A stretch of 64,000 bases of DNA from Planctomycetota bacterium. Lineage in GTDB: Bacteria > Planctomycetota > Planctomycetia > Planctomycetales > Planctomycetaceae. Location: positions 62,001 through 126,000 of the forward strand of contig JAHZKX010000032.1 in NCBI GenBank assembly GCA_022600195.1. The letters run 5' to 3'. The position numbers and the translations under genes are program-made. A model generated the notes under the pieces. That model saw nothing but the letters and a program-made list of their open reading frames with translations, had not been told where the DNA came from and made no database searches. Positions within the stretch are counted from its first letter, which is position 1. Every line of letters begins with the position of its first letter. Below are positions 18,655 through 27,614 of this stretch, in pieces.

Positions 18655-20067
18655 TCAGTCGATGTCTAAAACGAGCCAGCGCGAAAGAAGTTCTGGATCT
18701 GCTTCGATTGCTCTCCATTGTCCATTCATCTCAAGGCCTCGTTTTTCAAATATTTTGTGTAAATGAGTGCGTTTGCCTGAATTACTTTCTTTTCTGGTTG
18801 TAACCATAACAGTACGTGATCGAGGGGAACTCGCTTGTGAGATCAATTTAGCAAATTCGTCTTCTGTTTGAGACTTACCCGGTTGCAACGTTGAAAGGAA
18901 ATCCAATAAATATTCCAAGCCCATCGATCCCATACCAACTTCCAAATGTTCTAAAGATTTTCCTTGTGAAATAAATGTTAATTTCGTGTCTCGGCTGTAT
19001 TTTAAATGTTCTCTACAAATCGTCCCCACAAAACTGATCGCCCACTCCACAAGTTCTTGCTGATCAAGATCCGGAAACGAGGGCAACCACAAATCAAGAC
19101 CTATGACCAAGTCATAGTTTCGATTTTGATGATATTCCCGAACCATCAATTCCCCCTGACGAGCAGAACTTCTCCAATGGATTGCTCGTTGGCTATCTCC
19201 GGTACGATATTCGCGGATATGATTAAATTCGTCGTCAAAGACACCGCGACGGCTCTGGCTTTGCTGAGCCATTTCTGCGTCGGAGAAAAAGTCATTAGCC
19301 CAATGTGAGCTTAGTTTGCCGATCTGAGGATGTACAATGATTTCATCATACTCAGAAAATACCGCCCCCCGATTTACCAGTCCCAGCGGATACTTTGTTG
19401 ATACTTGCAATGGTCCAAACTGGTAGATTCCGCGGTGCATCAATTTTGCATAATAATGAGCCGATAATTTTTGGCGCGGTCCCACTCTTCGGAAAACAAC
19501 AGATGCTTCCAGTTTTTCATGTCGATTAGTAAAAAAATCGCTCACTTCCATCAGGTAGGCTGCAATCAGTCGTTTATTATTTTCAAGGGTGACTTCCGCG
19601 GTAAATATTTCACCTACCATGACTCTTTGTGGGATCAGTCGTTTTAATTTGATATTTTTCAACATACTGTATGTGATCCATCCATTGAGAACAAATGGGC
19701 CAGTCATCATGGCAAAAACCAGCATTAGCATATTTTCGCGTGAGAGGACTGAGCCTACAAACAGGATAGTCATTATCAACAGATATATTAATCCATCTCG
19801 TGGAAGTGAAACCCGGTTTCGTCCGATACGTTTGAACTGGAATCGTTGCAATGCCGGGATGAATATTATGAGAACTTGAAAAAGTCCCCACAAAAACAAA
19901 GCACTTGCTGCAAACCTCAAGATCGCTGGGAGATTAGGGTGAATTCGACCTAGCGTCAGTGGTGCCTGATAAGTGTAGATAAAAATGAACACGCCGATGA
20001 GCATAGATAAGAACCCCGGTCGCCATTCGGTTCGTGTTCTCCATAATCTGGCTAATATGTTGTTCAT
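18655..20067 (-). CDS. DUF58 domain membrane protein
   Basis: A 470-aa protein with two N-terminal hydrophobic hairpins (residues about 20-40 and 45-75, then 95-135) and a cytoplasmic DUF58 domain. The domain hallmark is EYRTGDSQRAIHWRSSARQGELMVREY, followed by a vWA-like core (YDLVIGLDLWLP). It is upstream of, and likely co-transcribed with, the TgpA-like transglutaminase. DUF58 proteins accompany MoxR ATPases in envelope-related modules, but a MoxR gene is not in this window. Confidence 0.92.
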   Translation of the reverse strand: MNNILARLWRTRTEWRPGFLSMLIGVFIFIYTYQAPLTLGRIHPNLPAILRFAASALFLWGLFQVLIIFIPALQRFQFKRIGRNRVSLPRDGLIYLLIMTILFVGSVLSRENMLMLVFAMMTGPFVLNGWITYSMLKNIKLKRLIPQRVMVGEIFTAEVTLENNKRLIAAYLMEVSDFFTNRHEKLEASVVFRRVGPRQKLSAHYYAKLMHRGIYQFGPLQVSTKYPLGLVNRGAVFSEYDEIIVHPQIGKLSSHWANDFFSDAEMAQQSQSRRGVFDDEFNHIREYRTGDSQRAIHWRSSARQGELMVREYHQNRNYDLVIGLDLWLPSFPDLDQQELVEWAISFVGTICREHLKYSRDTKLTFISQGKSLEHLEVGMGSMGLEYLLDFLSTLQPGKSQTEDEFAKLISQASSPRSRTVMVTTRKESNSGKRTHLHKIFEKRGLEMNGQWRAIEADPELLSRWLVLDID

Positions 20068-20229
20068 GAATTGCTAACTGGGAAACAATGTGACTCGAAT
20101 TTATGAAGTGTTTAAGAGGATCTGACAATCCCGTGTTACTTCTATTTTAACAGCAATGAGTGAAAGATCTATGATTAAAAAAAGATCATATTAAACTTCA
20201 TTACTCCCACTGAAAACACAAATTAATGC

Positions 20230-20766
20230 TTATTTCAAAGAGTGCAATCCCGATTCGAGTCGTTTTCGATTGATCAGAGCAAGAGCGCGTGGTTCTTTCT
20301 TAAGGAATTTTATAAGCTGTGAAGAAGAACACTGTAAGTATTGGCTTGATGTTTTGATGTCAAATTGAAAATGTGTGATGGCATCAAGTGCTTCTGCGAG
20401 TAAAGCAGGAAAATCAACGTGTTCTGAATTGACTTTAAGTGTGCCATTACAAAGTCTGCGTTGCCAGAGCAAACTGAGTGTTTCTGAAAGTTCTGTCATC
20501 CGATGATCTATTGCCAAATTCACACGCAGCCTAAAGAGTGCCATTGAACGATTACGCCCTTGCTCACGTCTTTCGACTGCTTCGCCCGAAATCTGTGTCG
20601 GAAGATGATTGATTACCACGCCGGTTTCTACTTTATTGCGGTGTTGTCCACCTGGTCCAGATCTTCGTACGTGCTGGATACGACATTCTTTCAGTAATAA
20701 TTCCTGATCAATGCAGGCAGGATGGGTTGACCCCAAATGGAATTTCACAGGATCAGGTGATGTCAT
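20230..20766 (-). CDS. Peptide chain release factor-like GGQ protein
   Basis: The 178-aa product has the class I release factor catalytic domain: RRSGPGGQHRNKVETGVVINH contains the GGQ that promotes peptidyl-tRNA hydrolysis in the ribosomal A site. The stop-codon recognition domain of RF1/RF2 is absent, as in ArfB (YaeJ) and PrfH-type proteins. The C-terminal half (EALDAITHFQFDIKTSSQYLQCSSSQLIKFLKKEPRAL) is not the basic tail of ArfB and looks like a short helical domain. It could be a rescue factor or work on damaged ribosomes; the exact role is unknown. Confidence 0.85.
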   Translation of the reverse strand: MTSPDPVKFHLGSTHPACIDQELLLKECRIQHVRRSGPGGQHRNKVETGVVINHLPTQISGEAVERREQGRNRSMALFRLRVNLAIDHRMTELSETLSLLWQRRLCNGTLKVNSEHVDFPALLAEALDAITHFQFDIKTSSQYLQCSSSQLIKFLKKEPRALALINRKRLESGLHSLK

Positions 20767-20937
20767 CGTGGGTCATTCTACTTTGCAAAAGAAGTCCGAA
20801 GAATTCTGAGCGTACTTCACAGGTCAGAGGTAACTGATTATGATAGTGAAACGACTTCTATTATAGATCGTTTCCTTTGTGTTCTGCTATTAAATTCCTG
20901 TACGAATTAATGGCTCTTCCTGCGTCTGGATCTCAAA

Positions 20938-21459
20938 ATGAATTATGACAGAAACCAGGTTCATTCAAAAATCTACTTGGGGTTTTACTTGTCTCTTGTA
21001 TATCTGACTTCAGTGAGCTGTGGGCAAGTTGTTGACCCCAACAGCAGAGCAGTGACAGAACTTGTCCTGAAGGCTGGTGGGAAAGTAATTCCTGTCCACA
21101 GCGAACTGCCGATCGATTCAACAGCAAAGATTCCGGAAAACGGCTTTGCCATTCGTGAGATCGATTTGACAAATGCCAAAATGAAATTAAGTGAGTTCAA
21201 GCAACTTTCTAATTTGCCCTATTTAGAATCACTCAATCTACATCAAACAAATCTGACAAATAAAAGTTTGGCTGAGATTATAGATTTACCAAGACTTCGA
21301 TCACTGGAACTTGCTTATACACAAGTCACTGATGAAGAAGTCAGCAAACTGACACGGTTTCCCCGATTGCAGAAAATTTTTCTTTATGGGACGTCAATCA
21401 AACCTCAAACAATTGAGGACCTAAAATCCAACTTGGGAGGTTGCGTGATTCATAAATAA
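20938..21459 (+). CDS. Leucine-rich-repeat lipoprotein
   Basis: A 173-aa protein with an N-terminal hydrophobic segment and a lipobox-like end (YLTSVSC), so probably lipid-anchored. The mature part has three to four LRR units of the internalin-like kind: LSNLPYLESLNLHQTNLTN, IIDLPRLRSLELAYTQVTD and LTRFPRLQKIFLYGTSI. Such short LRR proteins are abundant in planctomycetes. No partner is evident from its divergent neighbours. Confidence 0.82.
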   Translation: MNYDRNQVHSKIYLGFYLSLVYLTSVSCGQVVDPNSRAVTELVLKAGGKVIPVHSELPIDSTAKIPENGFAIREIDLTNAKMKLSEFKQLSNLPYLESLNLHQTNLTNKSLAEIIDLPRLRSLELAYTQVTDEEVSKLTRFPRLQKIFLYGTSIKPQTIEDLKSNLGGCVIHK

Positions 21460-21493
21460 TCTGGCTCAAAATGAATCGCTTTATTCTCTCCTC

Positions 21494-22876
21494 TCAGTCA
21501 TGAGCAGGAAGAGCGGGCTTTTGCCAGGGAACGCTTCCATATCTTTGTATTTCTGCTCTCAGCAACGCCGACATTTGATTGAACATTTTTCGATTTGTAT
21601 CTGCCAGATTTTTAGTCTCGAGCGGATCTTCTTTCAAATTGTAAAGTTCAAGTGGAGCAAAGGGAGAGTTCTGTAACAATTTCCAATTTCCACTTCGAAC
21701 TGCTTCAATTGTTTTGCCTCCATAGCGAGTTCCCCCTTCGCGTCTTCGAAAAAACCAGTTTTTTCTTAATGGGGGTTGAGTTTTTCCTTTGAGAGTTGGT
21801 AAAAAACTTACGGCATCCAGTCCAGCGGGAATCTTAATCCCAGCTGCCTCACAGACTGTCGGAAATAGATCCATACTCATCGCCATAAAATCTGATTGAG
21901 ACCGCGGCGCAATTCGATTATTCCAAAAGATTCCAGTCGGCACTTTCAGACCGCCTTCATAAACGCTCTGTTTTCCATCACGTAGATTCCCATTATTGGC
22001 CCCGACATTCAATTGGCCACCATTATCCGAGCTGAAAACGACAATCGTATTTTCGCCGAGACCAGATTCGTCCAAAGTTCTGATTACTTTGCCAATCCCC
22101 GAATCCAGATGCTCAATCAAAGCGACTAGATTCGCCCGCTTTAAATCAATGCCAGGTTCACGTTTCAGTACCTTTTCTACTGATTCTTCCGGAGGTTGAA
22201 TGGGCGTGTGTGGGGCATTGTAAGCCAGGTAAAGGAAAAACGGTTTATCTGATGATGCCTGTTGTTGTAAAAACTGACGGGTCCAATGTGTAAATAGATC
22301 TGTCGCATGCCCCAGGGGTGTGATCGTTTCCTGGTTTAGTCTCATGTAATTCACATCATGCCTGCGATGCTCGTAATAATCATCCATCATGTCGCCCAGG
22401 AATCCCTGAAAGAATTCAAAACCTCGTTTGTTTGGGATATTAGGAGACTGTAATCCCAAGTGCCATTTCCCAATGATGCCGGTGTGATAACCGGCCTGCT
22501 GAAACACGTCTGCCAGTGTCAGAGCTGAAGGTGCCAGATATCCCCAACTATTTTCCGGATGAGTTCGAATGACTCCAGGGACTCCAACCATATCTTGATA
22601 CCGGCCAGTCAATAACGCGGCTCGCGTCGGTGAGCAAACCGGACAGTTCGCATAAAAATTAGTAAACTTCATTCCCCGCCTGATGAGTTTATCAATCTGA
22701 GGAGTTTTCAAATCTTTAGCACCATAGCTACTTAAATCTCCATAACCCAAATCGTCAACCAGGATCACAAGCACATTCGGACGGTCAGTTTTATCAGCCG
22801 CGTAGAGATTCATCTCATTCGAGAACAAAATAACAAGTACAAATAAAACAGATCGCATTGAATTGGAAACACTCAT
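21494..22876 (-). CDS. Secreted sulfatase (FGly-dependent)
   Basis: Sulfatases hydrolyse sulfate esters using a formylglycine made from Cys in C-x-P-x-R. Here the motif is CSPTR, with Cys at residue 81 of the 460-aa form, and the metal-binding Asp pair appears early in ILVDDLGYGD. GKWHLG and SSDNGGQ are the other active-site motifs. The start is set at ATG 22876 because it gives a plausible signal sequence (SVLFVLVILFSNEMNLYAA) and removes an overlap with the upstream gene; the track start adds 42 unconvincing residues. It likely acts on sulfated polysaccharides. No sulfatase-maturing enzyme is nearby. Confidence 0.93.
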   Translation of the reverse strand: MSVSNSMRSVLFVLVILFSNEMNLYAADKTDRPNVLVILVDDLGYGDLSSYGAKDLKTPQIDKLIRRGMKFTNFYANCPVCSPTRAALLTGRYQDMVGVPGVIRTHPENSWGYLAPSALTLADVFQQAGYHTGIIGKWHLGLQSPNIPNKRGFEFFQGFLGDMMDDYYEHRRHDVNYMRLNQETITPLGHATDLFTHWTRQFLQQQASSDKPFFLYLAYNAPHTPIQPPEESVEKVLKREPGIDLKRANLVALIEHLDSGIGKVIRTLDESGLGENTIVVFSSDNGGQLNVGANNGNLRDGKQSVYEGGLKVPTGIFWNNRIAPRSQSDFMAMSMDLFPTVCEAAGIKIPAGLDAVSFLPTLKGKTQPPLRKNWFFRRREGGTRYGGKTIEAVRSGNWKLLQNSPFAPLELYNLKEDPLETKNLADTNRKMFNQMSALLRAEIQRYGSVPWQKPALPAHD

Positions 22877-22934
22877 CGGACTGATACTTTCTGTATGGTT
22901 GAAGCTATTAAATACATTCTTAAACGGGCAGCTC

Positions 22935-23627
22935 TTAAGTACCATATTCATTCCAGAGTTTTTCAAACTCTGACTCAAATCGCAATAAGAGACCTGGTTC
23001 ATTAGTAATAATCAGATTTTCAGAATTATTTTTTGAAGCACTGCGAGTCCAATTATAACTTCCCGTTAATATAAATTTCGAATCAAATAAGGCAAATTTG
23101 TGATGCATATGATAACTGGTTTGATCAATTCGAACTGAAATCCCAGTCTGGGAAAGGTGTTCTATATCGGAACCCAGATCATATGATTTATCATTATCAG
23201 AAATAATGCGAACTTGCACCTGACGTTGATGAGCGTTTTTGATCGCCCGGGTTACTCGATCATCTGTAATCGTGAAAACGCAGATGTCAATTTGTTTCCT
23301 GGCAGATTCTATCATTCTGCAGATGCGATGTGAACAATCATCTCGAGGACTGAATAATGCTTCTGATTTCAGAGAAGATTCATCGCTGGTGGTATTTGCG
23401 AGTACTTTCATAATGTCTTCCAGCCAGCTCAAGCCTGTATCATTAGGGCCTGCTGTTGGTTTATAATCTCTATAGATCTGAAATGCTTCTTTGCGTATCA
23501 GTGACAAACTGTGTTCAGTCAGGTTAATGTGTGAGAAGATCTGATTCAAAGCCGATCGCTCACTACGTGACATTTGAAAATCTTCAAAAGTTTGTAATAA
23601 CATGTTTCGAATTTGTGCACGGTCCAT
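22935..23627 (-). CDS. Phospholipase D-like single-HKD protein
   Basis: A 230-aa protein with one HKD motif: H175-x-K177-xxxx-D182 in MHHKFALFDSKFILTGSYNWT. This is the size and pattern of small PLD-family nucleases and hydrolases (Nuc, PLD6-like), which work as dimers with two HKD motifs. The first 90 residues are helical and not part of the PLD fold. There is no signal peptide, unlike secreted Nuc, so a cytoplasmic substrate (nucleic acid or lipid) is possible. It lies 58 bases upstream of the sulfatase gene. Confidence 0.87.
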   Translation of the reverse strand: MDRAQIRNMLLQTFEDFQMSRSERSALNQIFSHINLTEHSLSLIRKEAFQIYRDYKPTAGPNDTGLSWLEDIMKVLANTTSDESSLKSEALFSPRDDCSHRICRMIESARKQIDICVFTITDDRVTRAIKNAHQRQVQVRIISDNDKSYDLGSDIEHLSQTGISVRIDQTSYHMHHKFALFDSKFILTGSYNWTRSASKNNSENLIITNEPGLLLRFESEFEKLWNEYGT

Positions 23628-23731
23628 TATTAGATATTGATCCTGTCTGGATAAAATGGAGATTGCAGTAATTTAATCAAAGCGTCCTAAATAATGTTAG
23701 CGTGATTTCTCTTGATGGAAAAGACACTCTG

Positions 23732-24631
23732 ATGAAACTGTTGATATCAGGCAGTTCTGGACTGGTCGGCTCACACTTGTGTCGAGAACTGGAAACTGAT
23801 CCCGTCAATCAAGTAGTACGGCTGGTACGCACGCCGTCTGAGGAACGCCATGGAACTTCACTCGTCTGGCGGCCCTCGGATAATGACTTGCCGGTGGAAG
23901 CGTTGACTGGATTAGATGCGGTGATTCATTTGGGAGGCGCAAATATTGCTGATAAGCGCTGGTCCCCTGAATTAAAAAAAACGATCTATAACAGCCGTGT
24001 ACAATCGACTCAGTTGCTCGCCAATGCATTGGCCTCAATGGAAAAGCCGCCTCGCATTTTCTTGTGTGCGTCTGCAATCGGTTTTTATGGAGATCGTGCG
24101 GAAGAAAGGCTCGATGAACTGAGCAACAGAGGGGATGGATTCCTGTGCGATGTTTGCGAGGCGTGGGAGCATGCCACTGAACCTGCAGTCAGGGCTGGTA
24201 TTCGGGTTGTCAACATGCGGTTTGGAATGATTCTCGATAAAAAGGGAGGTGCTTTATCAAAAATGCTAATCCCATTCAAAATGGGCCTTGGTGGAAGAAT
24301 CGGATCCGGATCCCAGTATTGGAGCTGGATCACATTGGCGGATGTGATTAATGGAATTCAATTCTGTCTACAAAACGAGGCAATAGAAGGGCCGGTCAAT
24401 TTTGTGGCTCCCGAAGAATTGACCAACCTGAACTTTACAAAAACGATGGGAAATGTATTGTCGCGTCCAACCGTATTGCCGGTCCCCGCCTGGGTCATCA
24501 AGACCTTGTTTGGCGAAATGGGACAAGCTCTGATGTTATGCAGTGCACGGGTCACCCCACATCGATTACAGTCGGCTGGCTTTGAATTTCAACACGCGCG
24601 GCTGGATGATGCGCTTCGAGCAATTCTATAA
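23732..24631 (+). CDS. TIGR01777-family NAD(P)-dependent epimerase/oxidoreductase
   Basis: A 299-aa extended SDR protein of the SDR39U1/YfcH type. It begins MKLLISGSSGLVGSHL, the Rossmann GxxGxxG motif, and continues with VIHLGGANIADKRW, CASAIGFYGDR and VNMRFGMILDKKGGALSKML, all characteristic of the family. The C-terminal DUF1731 region is ALMLCSARVTPHRLQSAGFEF. ATG 23732 is preferred to the upstream GTG at 23702. Substrate is unknown. Confidence 0.92.
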   Translation: MKLLISGSSGLVGSHLCRELETDPVNQVVRLVRTPSEERHGTSLVWRPSDNDLPVEALTGLDAVIHLGGANIADKRWSPELKKTIYNSRVQSTQLLANALASMEKPPRIFLCASAIGFYGDRAEERLDELSNRGDGFLCDVCEAWEHATEPAVRAGIRVVNMRFGMILDKKGGALSKMLIPFKMGLGGRIGSGSQYWSWITLADVINGIQFCLQNEAIEGPVNFVAPEELTNLNFTKTMGNVLSRPTVLPVPAWVIKTLFGEMGQALMLCSARVTPHRLQSAGFEFQHARLDDALRAIL

Positions 24632-24656
24632 CTTTTGAAGTGATGCCTCTTCATTA

Positions 24657-26198
24657 TTACTGAAGAATGGGCAGAGATGATCCCAGCTGATGCTGATACT
24701 CTTTTGTGACAATGGAACCAATTAACGTTGTTGGCGTCACATCAAAAATTTCAACATGTGCGATCGATCCGGCCAGACGCAAACTGCCATCAAAAACGAC
24801 AATGCGATCACAATTCGACCGTCCTACTAATTGTTCTGCGAGGGTATCACTTGAAGCATCGGCGGCTTTCTGTGCAGACTTACTGGGACCTTCAACCAGA
24901 ACTGCCAGCTGCTTACCAATAAATTCGGCATTGTCTTCTTCGCTAATTTCGTTCTGTACCTTCAGCATCTCATTGTTACGACGTTTTTTGATTTTGTCTG
25001 ATATTTCATCCGGAAAACGTTCTGCAGCTTTTGTACCTGGCCGTTCGCTGTATTTGAAAATAAAGCTGTTTTTGAAGCGAAACTCGCGTATTGACTCCAG
25101 GCTTTTTTGGTGCGATTCTTCTGTTTCACCAGGATGCCCCACAATGAAGTCGCTTGAAACAGAACAGCCAGGAAGAATTTCGTTAATTCGCTGCATCATT
25201 TCCCGGTAATCTTCGACCGTGTAGCCGCGTTTCATATATTTCAATACATCATTGCAGCCGTGCTGCAAAGGGACGTGCAAATAACGAGTGGCTTTGGGGA
25301 GATCACGGATTGCTTCCAGAAGATCGTTTGTCATGTCTTTGGGGTAACTGGTGACAAACTTGATTCGATCGATTCCCTCAATGTCATGAATCAGATAAAG
25401 CAAATCTGACAAGCGAAACAGTTTTCCATCCTGGGTGTGTTTGTAACTGTTAACGGTTTGACCTAAGAGCGTGACTTCTTTTACTCCCTGGTTGGCGAGT
25501 ACTTTGACTTCAGAGAGAATTTCGCGGGGAGAACGGCTTTGTTCTGGTCCTCGCGTTGAAGGAACAACGCAATAAGAACAGAACTTATCACAGCCAATCA
25601 TGATACGCACAAATGCCTGATAAGGCGAGGGGCGCATTTCCGGGTCGCGTAAGGGGTCATAGCTTTGAAAACTGTTCGTGATTTCTGCATGTTTTCCATC
25701 TTTGCGACCTAAGCCGACAGCAAGTTCGCGGCTACGTTCATTTTTGCTGTGATGGATGCGAGCTTTTTCGATTAACTCTGACACCTGAGCAAGTTGGCCT
25801 GTTCCTACTACGAAGTCAACTTGAGGTGCTTTTTGAAAAATCAGTTTTTGATCTTTCTGAGCCATACATCCCATGACACCAATTACTTTTCTGGGATTTT
25901 TTCGGGCTCCGTATCTGAGTCTACCCAGTGAACTATAAATTTTATGCTCTGCATGCTCGCGAACGCTGCATGTATTAAAGAGAATTGTTTCAGCCTCTTT
26001 AATATTTTGTGTAAGTTCATAACCCCGTTTTCGCAGGTCGGCCACCACAAGCTCGCTGTCCAGCATATTCATCTGACAGCCGACAGTCTCAATATAGAGC
26101 TTATGATTATGGTCTGTTACGACATCCGCTGGCAGTTCACCCAAGTCGGTAGAGCTGATCTCTGCATCAAGGTTAGTTGTTTTATTGACGTGAGGCAT
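24657..26198 (-). CDS. miaB: tRNA-2-methylthio-N6-dimethylallyladenosine synthase MiaB
   Basis: MiaB is a radical SAM methylthiotransferase that modifies A37 of tRNAs reading UNN codons. The 513-aa protein shows the UPF0004 domain with cluster-binding Cys41, Cys77 and Cys111 (ETVGCQMN, FNTCSVR, GVMGCMAQ), the radical SAM triad Cys203, Cys207 and Cys210 (GCDKFCSYC), and a C-terminal TRAM domain (LVGRSNCDRIVVFDGS). A 30-residue N-terminal extension precedes the conserved part. The partner prenyltransferase MiaA is not in the window. Confidence 0.95.
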   Translation of the reverse strand: MPHVNKTTNLDAEISSTDLGELPADVVTDHNHKLYIETVGCQMNMLDSELVVADLRKRGYELTQNIKEAETILFNTCSVREHAEHKIYSSLGRLRYGARKNPRKVIGVMGCMAQKDQKLIFQKAPQVDFVVGTGQLAQVSELIEKARIHHSKNERSRELAVGLGRKDGKHAEITNSFQSYDPLRDPEMRPSPYQAFVRIMIGCDKFCSYCVVPSTRGPEQSRSPREILSEVKVLANQGVKEVTLLGQTVNSYKHTQDGKLFRLSDLLYLIHDIEGIDRIKFVTSYPKDMTNDLLEAIRDLPKATRYLHVPLQHGCNDVLKYMKRGYTVEDYREMMQRINEILPGCSVSSDFIVGHPGETEESHQKSLESIREFRFKNSFIFKYSERPGTKAAERFPDEISDKIKKRRNNEMLKVQNEISEEDNAEFIGKQLAVLVEGPSKSAQKAADASSDTLAEQLVGRSNCDRIVVFDGSLRLAGSIAHVEIFDVTPTTLIGSIVTKEYQHQLGSSLPILQ

Positions 26199-26302
26199 AA
26201 ACAGTTTTAACTACTCAGAATAAATGAAAATAAACATTACAAGGACCGCGGTCTGAATTCGATTCAGGCGATCCATCATTTGTTGACTCAACTCGAACCA
26301 TC

Positions 26303-26521
26303 TTAAGCTGCAGGCATTTTTAATTCTTCAGAAGCGTTTTCTTCCTGCTGGTCTGAAGAATCAGAATGGGGGACAGTATTCCCATTCTGGCCTGTTTCCT
26401 GAGTGTACTCAATGGCCAATTGCTGGACGACTACTTTTTTGTGATGTGTCATTAGTGAAGCCAATGACTTCAACGCTAAGACCGATGCGACCACATACAA
26501 AATCAGATTCCAGACATCCAT
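26303..26521 (-). CDS. Small single-pass membrane protein, hypothetical
   Basis: A 72-aa product with one N-terminal hydrophobic helix (WNLILYVVASVLALKSL) and a charged, Ser/Glu-rich cytoplasmic tail. A very strong Shine-Dalgarno (AAGGAGG, 6 bases before the ATG) supports expression. No family recognised. Confidence 0.7.
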   Translation of the reverse strand: MDVWNLILYVVASVLALKSLASLMTHHKKVVVQQLAIEYTQETGQNGNTVPHSDSSDQQEENASEELKMPAA

Positions 26522-26782
26522 GTCAATCCTCCTTGAGATCCATGGTGGTACAACTAGTGATTTCGGTTACAACCTGATGTAAGCAACTCCCTTAAACTCG
26601 TCGCTAACAAGCTGATACGAATTTCGTACTGGTATTTTTGGTAACGCCTGCAGAAAATTCAATATCAGATCCCCAGATTCACGAAACCTAAGCCAAAGAA
26701 TCATCAATTTGACTATCGATTGCATGAAATCGAGGTTGAAATACGAAGAATGCGCAACTCATTTCAGGATGTTTCCTTCATA

Positions 26783-27355
26783 TTAGTCGCGGATTCGTTC
26801 GACATAGGCCCCGGTGGCTGTATCGACTTTGATTTTTTCTCCCACATTGATAAAGGCCGGTACATTCACGGTGGCCCCGGTTTGAATGGTGGCAGGCTTG
26901 GTTACATTGGTAGCGGTGTTCCCTTTGGCGGCAGGTTCAGTATAGGTTACTTCAACAATTACCTGTTGTGGAGGATCCATGCCTATCAGTTGATCATTCC
27001 AAAACAGGAGACTACAAATGGCGCCATCCAGAAGATAGTTCGCGGCATCGCCACAAACGGCTTCACCGATGGAATATTGTTCATAAGTTTCGTTGTCCAT
27101 AAAGTGCAGACCAGTCGCATCTTTATAGAGATATTGGCCGTCTCCTTTTCGAATATCGGCCTGTTCCAGGCTTTCACCACCACTCTTATAAGTACGATCG
27201 AGAATCGTGCCTTTAAGCAAATTCCGCAGTTTTGTTTTATATAATGCTTGCCCTTTACCCGGTTTGACGAAATTTACTTCAAACATTTCATAAGGCTCAC
27301 CTTCAACAATAACCTTAAGCCCTTTACGAAAGTCACCTGTATTGATTTGTGGCAT
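26783..27355 (-). CDS. efp: Elongation factor P
   Basis: EF-P relieves ribosome stalling at polyproline stretches. The 190-aa protein has the three-domain order: a KOW-like N-terminal domain (MPQINTGDFRKGLKVIVEGEPYEMFEV), a central OB domain and a C-terminal OB domain ending GEKIKVDTATGAYVERIRD. The modified loop reads KPGKGQA with Lys34 at the tip, the residue that is beta-lysylated by EpmA with beta-lysine made by EpmB. The epmB gene is divergently transcribed next door, which supports beta-lysylation in this organism. Confidence 0.96.
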   Translation of the reverse strand: MPQINTGDFRKGLKVIVEGEPYEMFEVNFVKPGKGQALYKTKLRNLLKGTILDRTYKSGGESLEQADIRKGDGQYLYKDATGLHFMDNETYEQYSIGEAVCGDAANYLLDGAICSLLFWNDQLIGMDPPQQVIVEVTYTEPAAKGNTATNVTKPATIQTGATVNVPAFINVGEKIKVDTATGAYVERIRD

Positions 27356-27614
27356 CGCTCAATTTCTCTGATTATAAGAGTGTTATGATTAACTACATTT
27401 GCGTTTTGTTTCCCTGGTCGAAAGAATAACATATCTTATATCTGTTGCAAACGGAGAGCGTGTGATTTGTTAACCAATTCGATCTGTCATTTCATCAGAT
27501 AGATTCCTTCTCCTTATTTCTACTTCGCTGCCAGTTTAATAATTCTGGATAGTCACACGAATTTGGTTTTATATCACTTTCTGCAAAAAAACTAATTAGA
27601 AAAATGCCTTAATT

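Noticed and set aside
24706-25209. 167-aa plus-strand ORF
   Set aside because: Antisense to miaB; Ser/Arg-rich composition typical of a shadow frame.
26720-27244. 174-aa plus-strand ORF
   Set aside because: It lies entirely antisense to efp, a secure gene, and has no recognisable domain.
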